Positions 26,693 to 34,488 of a DNA stretch of 64,000 nt are shown here, in pieces. The translations under genes and the position numbers were made by a program. Origin of the DNA: Hydrogenoanaerobacterium saccharovorans (lineage in GTDB: Bacteria; Bacillota; Clostridia; Oscillospirales; Ruminococcaceae); the NCBI RefSeq assembly GCF_003814745.1, contig NZ_RKRD01000001.1, positions 744,001 through 808,000 on the forward strand, in the 5' to 3' direction. Position 1 is the first letter of the stretch; every line of letters begins with the position of its first letter. The notes beneath the pieces were generated by a model. That model saw only the letters and a program-made list of their open reading frames with translations, had not been told where the DNA came from and made no database searches.

Positions 26693-27292
26693 ATGGCATA
26701 CAATGTTTTGCCGCTGACGCGGCTGATTGAGCATTTTGAGCGTTTACCGGGTATCGGCAGAAAAAGTGCACAGCGCCTTGCCTATTATGTACTGAATATG
26801 CCGCGGGAGAAGGCAGAGGATTTTGCACACTGCATTTTGGATGCCAGAGAAAAAATTATCCACTGCAATGTTTGCCAAAACCTCACCGACAGCGAAAAGT
26901 GCCCTATCTGCAGTGATGATGCACGCGATAAAACCACCATCTGCGTTGTAGAAACACCGCAGGATGTGCTTGCATTCGAACGTACGCGTGAATATAACGG
27001 AGTGTATCATGTACTGCATGGGCTTATTTCGCCTATGAACGGTATTGGCCCAGACCAGCTTTATGTAAAAGAGCTTCTTGCTCGCATCGGACAGGGCGGC
27101 GTGCTGGAAGTAATTATGGCAACCAACCCCACGGTAGAGGGCGAAGCCACTGCAATGTACCTGTCGCGCTTGTTCAAGCCTCTTGGCGTAAAGGTGACGC
27201 GCCTTGCCTATGGCATCCCTGTCGGTGGCAACCTCGAGTATGCGGATGAGGTTACCTTGTACAGGGCACTGGAAGGCAGAAGTGAAATATAA
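26693..27292 (+). CDS. recR: Recombination protein RecR
   Basis: 199-residue RecR, part of the RecFOR pathway of gap repair. A helix-hairpin-helix region LPGIGRKSAQRLAYY is followed by a C4 zinc finger (CNVCQNLTDSEKCPIC), a TOPRIM domain with VVETPQDVLAFERT and the C-terminal YGIPVGGNLEYADEVTLYRALEGR. Complete and canonical. Last gene of dnaX-ybaB-recR. Confidence 0.97.
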   Translation: MAYNVLPLTRLIEHFERLPGIGRKSAQRLAYYVLNMPREKAEDFAHCILDAREKIIHCNVCQNLTDSEKCPICSDDARDKTTICVVETPQDVLAFERTREYNGVYHVLHGLISPMNGIGPDQLYVKELLARIGQGGVLEVIMATNPTVEGEATAMYLSRLFKPLGVKVTRLAYGIPVGGNLEYADEVTLYRALEGRSEI

Positions 27293-27296
27293 GTTT

Positions 27297-27339
27297 AACC
27301 TCAGATTGGAGTAATTTCCGATTTGAGGTTTCTTTTTTT
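27297..27339 (+). terminator. Intrinsic terminator after recR
   Basis: AACCTCAGATTGGA / TCCGATTTGAGGTT stem with G-T pairs, then a run of eight Ts. Confidence 0.85.
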
Positions 27340-27415
27340 GTTGCAAATGCAACTGAATAGTTTTTGGATGTATTGTATACTGACGTTACAAGATAAATAA
27401 AAGGAGATTTTAAAT

Positions 27416-28117
27416 ATGATTCGTAAAATAATAAAAATTAACGAAGACCTCTGCAACGGATGCGGACTTTGCGCCGAAGCTTGTCATGAAGATGCTATCG
27501 GTATGGTAAACGGTAAAGCGAAGCTTTTACGTGACGATTACTGCGACGGATTGGGTAACTGTTTGCCCGCTTGCCCTACGGGTGCAATTACGTTTGAAGA
27601 ACGCGAGGCTGCAGAGTACGACGAGGCTGCGGTAAAAGCAAATCAGGCAAAAAAGCAAGAGCAAAAACTACCCTGCGGCTGCCCGGGCTCACAGTCAAAG
27701 ACAATTGCACATAAACCGGTGCAGGTACCCGATATGAATATAGAGGCTCCTGTTTCGCAGCTGAACCAGTGGCCGGTACAAATTAAGTTGGTGCCGGTAA
27801 ACGCATCGTATTTTGATGGAGCAAACCTGCTCATAGCGGCAGACTGCACCGCTTACGCTTACGGAGACTTTCATACCCGTTTTATTAAAAATCGTATCAC
27901 GCTTATCGGCTGCCCCAAACTGGACGAAGGCGACTATAGCGAAAAGCTGACAGAAATTTTAAAACACAACAACATTAAAAGCGTCACCATTGTACGCATG
28001 GAGGTACCCTGCTGCGGCGGTATTGAGCATGCGGCGAAATCAGCACTGCAAAACTGCGGTAAAATGATTCCGTGGCAGGTGTACACCATCAGCACCGACG
28101 GACAGATTCTGGACTAA
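27416..28117 (+). CDS. 4Fe-4S ferredoxin-type domain protein
   Basis: 233-residue cytoplasmic iron-sulfur protein. The first motif is complete (C13, C16, C19, C23). The second reads C43-DGLGN-C49-LPA-C53-P: the middle cysteine of the usual triad is leucine 46, so the second site may hold a [3Fe-4S] cluster or none. A further CGCPGS block follows near residue 85, and the C-terminal half (about 105-233) is a globular domain with PCCGGIEHAAKSAL. Related clostridial proteins are annotated only as ferredoxins. ATG has AAGGAG seven bases upstream. Confidence 0.82.
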   Translation: MIRKIIKINEDLCNGCGLCAEACHEDAIGMVNGKAKLLRDDYCDGLGNCLPACPTGAITFEEREAAEYDEAAVKANQAKKQEQKLPCGCPGSQSKTIAHKPVQVPDMNIEAPVSQLNQWPVQIKLVPVNASYFDGANLLIAADCTAYAYGDFHTRFIKNRITLIGCPKLDEGDYSEKLTEILKHNNIKSVTIVRMEVPCCGGIEHAAKSALQNCGKMIPWQVYTISTDGQILD

Positions 28118-28225
28118 CGGTTATTCTCAATCAACAGTTGACGGACGCCCCTCGAAATGCTATGATATTGCAGTGCAAAAGACTATTTCTGCCAATAAAC
28201 GGGCAGAATAAGGGTGGATTGCACC

Positions 28226-28651
28226 ATGGCATGGACAGGGGGCGTTTTTTTGCAAAAAAAATTTGATACGGAAGATATTAAAAAATTTGTTAAATTTGGC
28301 ATAACAGGCGGATTGAATACGGCAATTGACTTTGTGGTTTATACCGTTTTAGTCTCGTTTTTTGCAGTAAACCTTTATACTGCGCAGGTTGTGGGTTACG
28401 CATGCGGAACACTCAACAGCTATATTGTTAACCGCAGTTGGACTTTTCGCAGCAAAAACAAATTTTTCAGCCGTGAATTGATCAAATTTATCATAGTAAA
28501 TTTAATTACACTTCTAATTTCATTGGCAGCAATGTATTTTTTACAGCAATGGTTTGTTGGTATCAATAAAATAATCTTAAAATTGCCGGTTGTTGCCGTT
28601 ACCATTGTTGTTAACTTTGTTTTGAGCAAACTTTGGGTATTCCGCGGCTAG
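28226..28651 (+). CDS. GtrA family membrane protein
   Basis: 141-residue integral membrane protein with four predicted helices. GtrA-like proteins are thought to help move polyprenyl-linked sugars across the membrane. It shows KFVKFGITGGLNTAIDFVVYTVL, GYACGTLNSYIVNRSWTF and a C-terminal NFVLSKLWVF, all family blocks. ATG at 28226 is chosen since AGGGTGG lies eight bases upstream; an in-frame GTG at 28214 overlaps that site. No glycosyltransferase neighbours. Confidence 0.85.
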   Translation: MAWTGGVFLQKKFDTEDIKKFVKFGITGGLNTAIDFVVYTVLVSFFAVNLYTAQVVGYACGTLNSYIVNRSWTFRSKNKFFSRELIKFIIVNLITLLISLAAMYFLQQWFVGINKIILKLPVVAVTIVVNFVLSKLWVFRG

Positions 28652-28681
28652 CAAATGGAAAAGAGTTACTGAACCGATGAA

Positions 28682-28710
28682 TTGACAAAAATGCAGATTT
28701 CACGTATAAT
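28682..28710 (+). promoter_or_regulatory. Consensus sigma-A promoter of smpB
   Basis: TTGACA (28682-28687), exactly 17 bases, TATAAT (28705-28710): both hexamers perfect. The start codon is only 25 bases downstream, so the 5' UTR is short. Confidence 0.92.
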
Positions 28711-28735
28711 GAAATATCCGAGAGGAGGGATGGAA

Positions 28736-29203
28736 ATGCGCCAGGATAACACAAAAACAATTGCAGCAAACCGTAAAGCGTATCACGATTATTTTGTGAT
28801 AGAAAGCTACGAAGCAGGCATTGAATTGTTTGGTACTGAGGTCAAATCCATCCGACAAGGCAATATTAACCTCAAAGATTGTTGGTGTGACATTAAAAAC
28901 GGCGAGTTGTTTGTTATTGGTATGCACATCAGCCCATACGAAAAAGGCAATATTTTCAACAAAGATCCTTTGCGTGAGCGTAAATTGCTGATGCATAATC
29001 GTGAGATTGCAAAGCTGTATGGTCAGGTTAAGCAGATGCAGTATACACTGGTGCCGCTTTCAATGTATTTTAAGGGTTCACGCGTTAAAATTCAGCTTGG
29101 GCTTTGCAAGGGTAAAAAGCAGTACGATAAGCGCGACGATATTGCGAAACGAGATGCAAAACGAGATATCGACCGCACCATGAAAGAGCGCAGCAGAGGT
29201 TAA
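28736..29203 (+). CDS. smpB: SsrA-binding protein
   Basis: 155-residue tmRNA partner for rescue of stalled ribosomes. It shows NRKAYHDYFVIESYEAGIELFGTEVKSIR, the NLKDCWCDIKNGELFV block and the basic C-terminal tail from KRDDIAKRDAKRDIDR. ATG at 28736 gives a 7-base gap to AGGAGG; the ATG at 28730 would be one base away. Placed 24 bases before ssrA, the standard pairing. Confidence 0.97.
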   Translation: MRQDNTKTIAANRKAYHDYFVIESYEAGIELFGTEVKSIRQGNINLKDCWCDIKNGELFVIGMHISPYEKGNIFNKDPLRERKLLMHNREIAKLYGQVKQMQYTLVPLSMYFKGSRVKIQLGLCKGKKQYDKRDDIAKRDAKRDIDRTMKERSRG

Positions 29204-29227
29204 TATCGGCGAACAGCCGCTTATTAT

Positions 29228-29575
29228 GGGGGCGTAAAGGTTTCGACGGGGATTATGAAGTACGAGAAGCGAGTAGAGGCACACAACCTCTTTAAAATGT
29301 GTAAAATAAATATAAACGCTAACTCTAACGAATTAGTAGCTGCTTAATTAAGCAGCCGTCTTACTGAGAAGTACCACGGTCTCAGATAAGGCGTCGATTA
29401 GTGGTGAACGATCTGTTTGAGCGCCTCGTAAAACAGATTGTATCAGGGGCTACCAACACGCTTGCAGCCTGTTTATCGGCGGCTAGCTGAGGGAATTTGA
29501 AACGATAAACTGCACTCGGAGATGCTTGTATGGATTGGTTTTCGGACACGGGTTCAATTCCCGTCGCCTCCACCA
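29228..29575 (+). ncRNA. ssrA: Transfer-messenger RNA
   Basis: 348-base tmRNA. The acceptor stem pairs GGGGGCG (29228-29234) with CGCCTCC (29565-29571), followed by A and an encoded CCA. The T-arm has GGTTCAATTCC; the 5' GTAAAGGTTTCGACG block is canonical. The tag frame most likely reads ANSNELVAA, from GCT at 29318 to the TAA at 29345-29347. The tag ends VAA rather than the commoner LAA. The 3' end of ssrA is a classic integration site, and an IS starts a few bases beyond. Confidence 0.96.
29318..29347 (+). other. tmRNA proteolysis tag reading frame
   Basis: Encodes ANSNELVAA then TAA. The resume codon is inferred as the GCT at 29318; the preceding in-frame codons (ATA AAT ATA AAC) are open too, so a slightly longer tag cannot be excluded. 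Confidence 0.7.
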
Positions 29576-29584
29576 CTTGATATG

Positions 29585-29633
29585 ACGGCAGTATATTGGA
29601 CACTTTTTATTGGAATGTCTAATGTACTGTCGT
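29585..29633. repeat. 18-bp stem-loop between ssrA and the transposase
   Basis: Arms ACGGCAGTATATTGGACA (29585-29602) and TGTCTAATGTACTGTCGT (29616-29633). On the plus strand all three non-Watson-Crick positions are G-T pairs, so the RNA read from ssrA forms an 18-bp hairpin followed by TATTATTT. It may terminate ssrA or belong to the IS end. Confidence 0.7.
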
Positions 29634-29635
29634 TA

Positions 29636-30763
29636 TTATTTATTATTATAATAATTTTGTTCTACTTGATTGGGTGTTAAGTAGGTAAATTTTTGATGTG
29701 GACGTTTATTGTTGAAAAACTTGATATATTCAGCCACGGAAGCACGTAATTCATTTAGCGTCCTGTAATATTTTGTTGATGTTTCTTCTGCTTTTATAGA
29801 GCGAAAGAATGATTCAGCAACTGCATTGTCATAAGGACAACCTGGGTTGGAAAAGGATTGTTCGATCCGATTATCCCTCAAAAGCTTACGAAATTCATAG
29901 GAACTATACTGTCCACCCTGATAGCTATGAAATAGCAAGTCAGTTGGATAGTCTCTTTTTTTATATGCACTTTTGAATGTAGCAACTACAATTTCAGTTC
30001 TTTGATTATTTGCAATATGATGTGCAATCACCTTTCTTGAAAATAAGTCAATGATGACACAAAGATAATATACTTTATAATTTACGTACAGTTGTGTAAT
30101 GTCGCTTACCCATACAGTATTAGGGGTAGATTGATCGAATTGGCGTTTTAACTTATCTCTTCTATACCTACCTTGGGGTGGCAAGTTATATGTAATGTGT
30201 TTCTTTGTAGAAACACAGACAAGATTCATTTCACGCATTAAACGAACAATTCTTTCAGCACTTACTTTATGTCCTTTTGTTATCATACAAGCACGTATTT
30301 TCTTGGCACCAATTCGCCCTTTGCTATTATCAAATATTTGTTTAACCAGTGGTTTTAGTAGTTCATCTTCTTTTTGCAATAAGGTTTGTTCAGGTGATTT
30401 TAAATAGTGATAAAAGGTTGAACGCTGAACCTCTAATACTCTGCAACAAGCGTGCACCCCATATTCTTCATATAGGTTTTTGATTGCTCCTAGCTTTTCA
30501 GATAGAGGGGAATCGAGAGTACATTTGCATTTTCTCCATATCTCATTTTCATCAGTTAACCTTTTGAGTTGCTTTTGTAAGAGATACACTTGACGTGGTG
30601 TTATGGTTCTATTGTTTGGTAGTGATATTTGTTTATATTTCTTTATCCAATTGTAAAAAGTACTATTGGGAATATTGTGCTTTTCGCATATATCTGACAC
30701 ACTTATTCCGTTTTCATAGTGCTTTACTAATTCCTGTTTTTGTGTTTCTGTATACTTGGTCAT
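29636..30763 (-). CDS. IS3-family transposase, DDE triad altered
   Basis: 375-residue transposase in one frame, without the usual OrfA/OrfB frameshift. The N-terminal HTH (about 1-55, TETQKQELVKHYENGISVSDICEKHNIP) is followed by an HTH_21 region (ATRIGAKKIRACMI-like GRIGAKKIRACMI) and an rve integrase core. Catalytic residues: first D in VWVSDITQLY, E in YDNAVAESFFRSIKAE. The second D, normally in HSDQGxQY, is tyrosine (HSYQGGQY, codon TAT), a one-base change from GAT. The enzyme is therefore probably inactive, though the frame is intact. Confidence 0.9.
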   Translation of the reverse strand: MTKYTETQKQELVKHYENGISVSDICEKHNIPNSTFYNWIKKYKQISLPNNRTITPRQVYLLQKQLKRLTDENEIWRKCKCTLDSPLSEKLGAIKNLYEEYGVHACCRVLEVQRSTFYHYLKSPEQTLLQKEDELLKPLVKQIFDNSKGRIGAKKIRACMITKGHKVSAERIVRLMREMNLVCVSTKKHITYNLPPQGRYRRDKLKRQFDQSTPNTVWVSDITQLYVNYKVYYLCVIIDLFSRKVIAHHIANNQRTEIVVATFKSAYKKRDYPTDLLFHSYQGGQYSSYEFRKLLRDNRIEQSFSNPGCPYDNAVAESFFRSIKAEETSTKYYRTLNELRASVAEYIKFFNNKRPHQKFTYLTPNQVEQNYYNNK

Positions 30764-31062
30764 TATTTATTCCTTTGTTAATATATTCTAAATGTATTTT
30801 AACATAGTATTTTACACTTCAAAATATATGCATGTTGATACTTTGACCCAATCTTTAAAATATAGTATAATTATGGGAAGATTATATTAAAATATTTAGT
30901 AAATAATGCAAATGTTTTAGAATTGTAATTATTAGAAAAAATGTATAATTGAGGAAAATATGACAGAATAAAACGCAATTTATAACAAGTAATCCAAACC
31001 TTAAAAAAACAACGCAATCTACTTCTGCCAAGGCGTATGAGTAGAAACTTGGAGGTGTAAAT

Positions 31063-32478
31063 GTGAATATAGTTGAAATGTATAACGCCAAAAAATATGA
31101 TGATATTATGGAAAAATATCTTAATAGTGTAAAAATAAGAAAAATAAAACCTCATAAAAAGGAGGCACCTATTCAACTTTTAGAGCTAAAGTATACAATG
31201 TTAGCATCTTATATGGCTGGATATTACTTTGATTATCTTGAATTGTGCAATAAAATAATTAATGAAGTACCGTTTATGGATGAATTTTGGCAGCCTCAGG
31301 ATCGTGTTGCAATTGCTGAGGCTGCATTGGATTCCTTACTCTTTTGTTTATTTAATAATAACGAATGTAAACTACAAGAGACTGACATAATAAAAAACAT
31401 TGAAAACATTATTACTACATTTATCGAAATATGTAAAGACTTCGATGGCAAGTTAAGTGAATTTTACTTAAAACGAAAAAAGATATATGAAGATTATAAA
31501 AAAGGGTTGTTTCCTTATTTCAAAGTAAAGTATCTATACCCCTATGAATTACCATTTGAGTATGAATTTGATTTAAAACAATGCACTCCTTACATTAGTC
31601 TTGATGTAAAACATTTTAAGCGTGATGTTGATGTATACACTTGGTTTGAATTTAAAATATCTGGTTACACAAAAGCAGACTCGTTTTGGAGTGGCCCGTC
31701 ATGGGATAATCGCAAGAAGAACTTAAATGCATTGAGAACGTTACCTATGTTAAATTCAATGTTGCTGTATCTTGCAAATGCTACACCGGGAAAGTTTAGA
31801 CCGCTTTTTTGTGCAGAACAAATTATGTCTATAGATGTTACTCAGTTTATGAGCGATAACGAAATTTTGAATTTATGTATTGCTACAGATTTTTCTGCAC
31901 AGTGGGTTGGTGGAAATGCCCCTGAAGTTGATTGGACACAACAAGGGGCTTTACAGCATCTTAATGAGCTAATTGTGAAAGTATATGGGAGCAAGCACTT
32001 TGTTATGCAATTCCAGCAAGCAAAAAACAATATTTCTGCTGGGCTTTATACCGAAAGCTTTTTGATTTTTTGTTCATGTTCAGAAGCGCTAATCTATCAC
32101 TGGTGTGGAGAACTTGCAAAGACCACAGATTGTATAGATGAGTATGAAGCTTTTTCTAAAAGCAAAATTTCAAAATGTGATTCATGTAATTTCTATGATT
32201 CAAGTAAATCAAAAGAAAAGCCGTACAACGGTATGGAGCCCTCTTTGTTTGGACACATTGATTTCTTCTTTAGAAAACTGATCATTACAAATACTCAAAA
32301 AAAAGAGTTAGTTAGATTAATTGCAATGTGTAAAAATGATTCTCTTAGAAATGATGTCATTCATGGAAGAACAAACATGGTTAGTTTAAGATCACTCAAT
32401 GAAACAGAAAAAGCGTTATTTGAGTTACAAAGTTATTTCCAAAAAATAGTCGAGGAGAAAATTAATGCAAATGTCTAA
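31063..32478 (+). CDS. Uncharacterised protein with C-terminal HEPN-like motif
   Basis: 471-residue protein of unknown function. Residues 1-300 are unrecognised and helix-rich (a TPR-like look at 35-130). The C-terminal region (about 320-470) resembles Apea-like HEPN domains: ESFLIFCSCSEALIYHWCGELAK, a CDSCNFYD pair of cysteines, and R429-NDVI-H434, which fits the RX4H catalytic motif of HEPN ribonucleases. GTG start with GGAGGTG five bases before. A possible TATAAT lies at 30944-30949. Base use is clearly more AT-rich than flanking genes, consistent with transfer. HEPN proteins in such islands often serve antiviral defence; here that is inference. Confidence 0.7.
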   Translation: MNIVEMYNAKKYDDIMEKYLNSVKIRKIKPHKKEAPIQLLELKYTMLASYMAGYYFDYLELCNKIINEVPFMDEFWQPQDRVAIAEAALDSLLFCLFNNNECKLQETDIIKNIENIITTFIEICKDFDGKLSEFYLKRKKIYEDYKKGLFPYFKVKYLYPYELPFEYEFDLKQCTPYISLDVKHFKRDVDVYTWFEFKISGYTKADSFWSGPSWDNRKKNLNALRTLPMLNSMLLYLANATPGKFRPLFCAEQIMSIDVTQFMSDNEILNLCIATDFSAQWVGGNAPEVDWTQQGALQHLNELIVKVYGSKHFVMQFQQAKNNISAGLYTESFLIFCSCSEALIYHWCGELAKTTDCIDEYEAFSKSKISKCDSCNFYDSSKSKEKPYNGMEPSLFGHIDFFFRKLIITNTQKKELVRLIAMCKNDSLRNDVIHGRTNMVSLRSLNETEKALFELQSYFQKIVEEKINANV

Positions 32479-32544
32479 ACCATAAAAGAAAGATACCAAT
32501 GGTAAAATGTAAAATAGAATAATCAACAATAAAAAATTGGTCAA

Positions 32545-32845
32545 TTGTAACGGTTACAACGCAAAAATGCTATACTAAAAAAGTTTGAATCACTCTCTTG
32601 CAGAAGTGAACATAAGAGTAAAAATAATCTGTTGGTTTCGTATTATATTGATATTATACTCTTATTAAATTTAAGCCTGAAACGCCTCTCTAGATTTTTT
32701 GGTATTTATATTTTTGACACCATAACCAGCAATCCTTTATGAAAGAACACAACAACGTCAACGTGTTCGGATATGACACAATTACGTCCACCAAAAAGAT
32801 ACCGCTTAGAATTTGGCTTAAACAGCTATTCTAAGCGGTTTTTCT
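32545..32845 (+). other. Possible orphan transcription unit (ncRNA or decayed gene)
   Basis: A palindrome TTGTAAC-G-GTTACAA (32545-32559) sits upstream of an extended -10 TGCTATACT (32568-32576). No gene of convincing length follows before a strong terminator at 32801-32843. The interval contains an inverted repeat ATAAGAGTA/TACTCTTAT and a 31-codon ATG frame at about 32739-32834 without a ribosome site. The gap 32479-33083 holds no other gene that I can see. Confidence 0.3.
32801..32843 (+). terminator. Intrinsic terminator in accessory region
   Basis: ACCGCTTAGAAT / ATTCTAAGCGGT, perfect 12-bp stem with a 15-base loop, followed by TTTTC. Confidence 0.8.
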
Positions 32846-32934
32846 TATATTTATGCGCTGTATTTATATGGAGTAAAAGGACATTAAAACCATATAAACA
32901 CAGCATTGATTACACAGAAACTACACAGTAAAAT
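32823..32934 (+). repeat. Diverged intergenic repeat, copy A
   Basis: Two blocks recur at 34590-34678: CTATTCTAAGCGGTTTTTC...TATGCG, and CAGCA-TTGATTACACAGAAACTACACAG (last 12 bases TACACAGAAA-C/T-TACACAG). Order and spacing are alike in both copies, so they look like a decayed duplication. Confidence 0.55.
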
Positions 32935-33083
32935 GATAAATCTTAATTTGTTTGAGTACTAGCAGTTTGATTACCATTAGGTTCAAATCCAGTCTCTTGT
33001 ACCCAAAGGAACTCGTACATGACTTTTTCTTTTCTCTGTGCTAGACTGAAGTAAGATAATTTATATAATGGGAGTTAGACAAA

Positions 33084-33614
33084 ATGATGATATACCGAGA
33101 ACTATACTTAGATGAAATTAACCCAGAACTGTTTTCTAATTTCCAAAGAAGGCAGAATGTCACCAAATGCTTTAGAAAAGTAGATGGTGAGTGGCTTATA
33201 AAGGATATTGCTTTTGTTGACGATTGGGCGGAACAGGAATATGAAGAATTGAATGAGTATTTGAAAAATACAATTACAACAAATGGGTTGGTGGTAGGTG
33301 CATTTGTAGATGGAAAATTAAAAGGATTTGCTTCTATTGAAGCAACGCTATTTGGAAAGCATAATCAATATATGGATTTATCCAACATTCATGTTTCTCA
33401 GGATTTGCGAGGAAAAGGTATTGGAAAAGAATTGTTTCAAAGAGCGAAAGCTTATGCAAAAAAACACGGTGCACAAAAGCTATACATATCAGCACATTCT
33501 GCTATTGAAAGTCAGGCGTTTTATCGTGCAATGGGATGTGTGGAAGCAGAAGAATATAGCAAGGAGCATGTAGAAAAAGAGCCTTGCGATTGTCAGCTTG
33601 AATGTAGATTATAA
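33084..33614 (+). CDS. GNAT family N-acetyltransferase
   Basis: 176-residue acetyltransferase. Motif A is DLSNIHVSQDLRGKGIGKELF with the R-G-K-G-I-G acetyl-CoA loop; motif B includes ISAHSAIESQAFYRAMGC. The protein ends EPCDCQLECRL, a tail seen in many clostridial and bacillar GNATs of unknown substrate. GGAG nine bases before the first of two adjacent ATGs. It is in AT-rich accessory DNA, flanked by long gene-free stretches, and may be a resistance-type enzyme, but nothing in the sequence shows that. Confidence 0.85.
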   Translation: MMIYRELYLDEINPELFSNFQRRQNVTKCFRKVDGEWLIKDIAFVDDWAEQEYEELNEYLKNTITTNGLVVGAFVDGKLKGFASIEATLFGKHNQYMDLSNIHVSQDLRGKGIGKELFQRAKAYAKKHGAQKLYISAHSAIESQAFYRAMGCVEAEEYSKEHVEKEPCDCQLECRL

Positions 33615-33698
33615 GCATAAAGTGGCAATCCTAGCTCTAAAATCAAATGGTATGCGAATTTAACATAGCTTGCATAAATCCGATAATATAAGAAACTC

Positions 33699-33728
33699 TT
33701 TACTATAGGATATTTTTTGTGGTATAAT
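33699..33728 (+). promoter_or_regulatory. Promoter upstream of the RNHCP leader
   Basis: TTTACT (33699-33704), 18 bases, TATAAT (33723-33728) preceded by TGG, giving an extended -10. Transcript would start near 33735, leaving a leader of about 190 bases. Confidence 0.75.
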
Positions 33729-33815
33729 TACCGCACAGCCAAGGATTATCGGCGCTTGGTGGAGCAAACTAGATTGAGATTACCCAAAAATGGTGCAAGA
33801 AAGGGGAAAATACTT

Positions 33816-33872
33816 TTGAATAAGATTAATTATTTTGAAATAGTAGCAATCCGGGAGGGTTGCGAAAAATAA
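33816..33872 (+). CDS. Leader peptide (18 aa) of the RNHCP gene
   Basis: TTG-started frame encoding MNKINYFEIVAIREGCEK then TAA. AAGGGG lies nine bases before the TTG. Codons 13-15 (CGG GAG GGT) contain the GGGAGG that can pair with CCTCCC just downstream, so ribosome position on this frame would decide which of two hairpins forms. Coding is inferred from position and ribosome site only; no homologue is known to me. Confidence 0.5.
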   Translation: MNKINYFEIVAIREGCEK

Positions 33873-33917
33873 ATAACGCATTCCTCCCAAAAGGAAGATA
33901 ACTTACTTTTTGGAGGA
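33850..33917 (+). promoter_or_regulatory. Alternative hairpins that mask the RNHCP ribosome site
   Basis: Segment 1, GGGAGG (33853-33858), inside the leader frame; segment 2, CCTCCCAAAA (33883-33892); segment 3, TTTTTGGAGG (33907-33916), which includes the ribosome site of the RNHCP gene. Segment 2 pairs either with 1 (six bases, plus inner TGCG/CGCA) or with 3 (nine of ten), which are mutually exclusive. In the 2:3 form the GGAGG is hidden. This is the layout of a translational attenuator. Confidence 0.7.
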
Positions 33918-33925
33918 TATATTCA

Positions 33926-34354
33926 ATGAACCGTGAGAACAAACGGAAGCAATATGAAAAAGGCTATTACAAAACACATGCATGTAACGACGTTTTTACC
34001 TGTAAAGTCTGCGGACGGCAGGTTTTTCCTGCAGGGGCAGGGAGTGATCATCGTAACCACTGCCCCAACTGCCTTTCAAGTTTGCATGTAGATATTAACC
34101 CTGGAGATCGCGAATCTGATTGCGGCGGAATTATGGAGCCTGTAGCTGTTTGGGTGCGTAAAGGCGGCGAATGGGCGGTTATTCACCGTTGCCGCCGATG
34201 TGGAATTCTTTCTTCTAACCGTGTTGCGGCAGACGATAACCCGATGAAGCTTATGAGCATTGCTATGAAGCCGCTGTGTGAACCGCCCTTTCCGTTGGAA
34301 CGTATAGAGGAAATGGTAGGCTTAATGGGCGGAGACGGCAGTATGCAAAAATAG
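33926..34354 (+). CDS. RNHCP domain-containing protein
   Basis: 142-residue cysteine-rich protein with the RNHCP motif (DHRNHCPNCLSSLHVD, near residues 47-62). Before it is CKVCGRQVFPAG and after it HRCRRCGILSSNRVAADDNP, giving CxxC pairs that should bind zinc. Proteins of this family are found next to or under control of stress and antibiotic-response elements in Firmicutes, but no function is established that I can cite. ATG with GGAGG nine bases upstream; that site can be masked by the leader RNA. Single-gene unit. Confidence 0.85.
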   Translation: MNRENKRKQYEKGYYKTHACNDVFTCKVCGRQVFPAGAGSDHRNHCPNCLSSLHVDINPGDRESDCGGIMEPVAVWVRKGGEWAVIHRCRRCGILSSNRVAADDNPMKLMSIAMKPLCEPPFPLERIEEMVGLMGGDGSMQK

Positions 34355-34488
34355 CAATGATGAACACCTTGCCTCAATTGCGTAAGATAAACAACATGGG
34401 CATCTCCGCAAAAGGAGAAATTCTCTTTCCATGACAAGTTCGAATCCTCGGCTTTTCAAATTGTGATAACAAAAAATATAGGTTCAGT

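Larger units (their letters stand above)
29583..30834 (-). mobile_element. IS3-family insertion sequence, probable bounds
   Basis: About 1.25 kb around an IS3-type transposase gene, directly after ssrA. A 6-base direct repeat TTGATA is found at 29577-29582 and 30835-30840, which would place the ends at 29583 and 30834. Terminal inverted repeats are weak by eye (TATATTGGACAC inside the left end against TATATTTTGAAG on the other strand at the right), so the bounds are approximate. IS3 elements usually give 3-5 bp duplications, so the 6-mer may be partly chance. Confidence 0.65.

Noticed and set aside
32965..33010. tRNA T-arm-like GGTTCAAATCC near 32981
   Set aside because: Flanking bases do not form the T-stem and no acceptor partner exists upstream; not a tRNA, at best a remnant.
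34430..34460. tRNA T-arm-like GTTCGAATCC near 34438
   Set aside because: The stem does not pair and there are no D or anticodon arms upstream.
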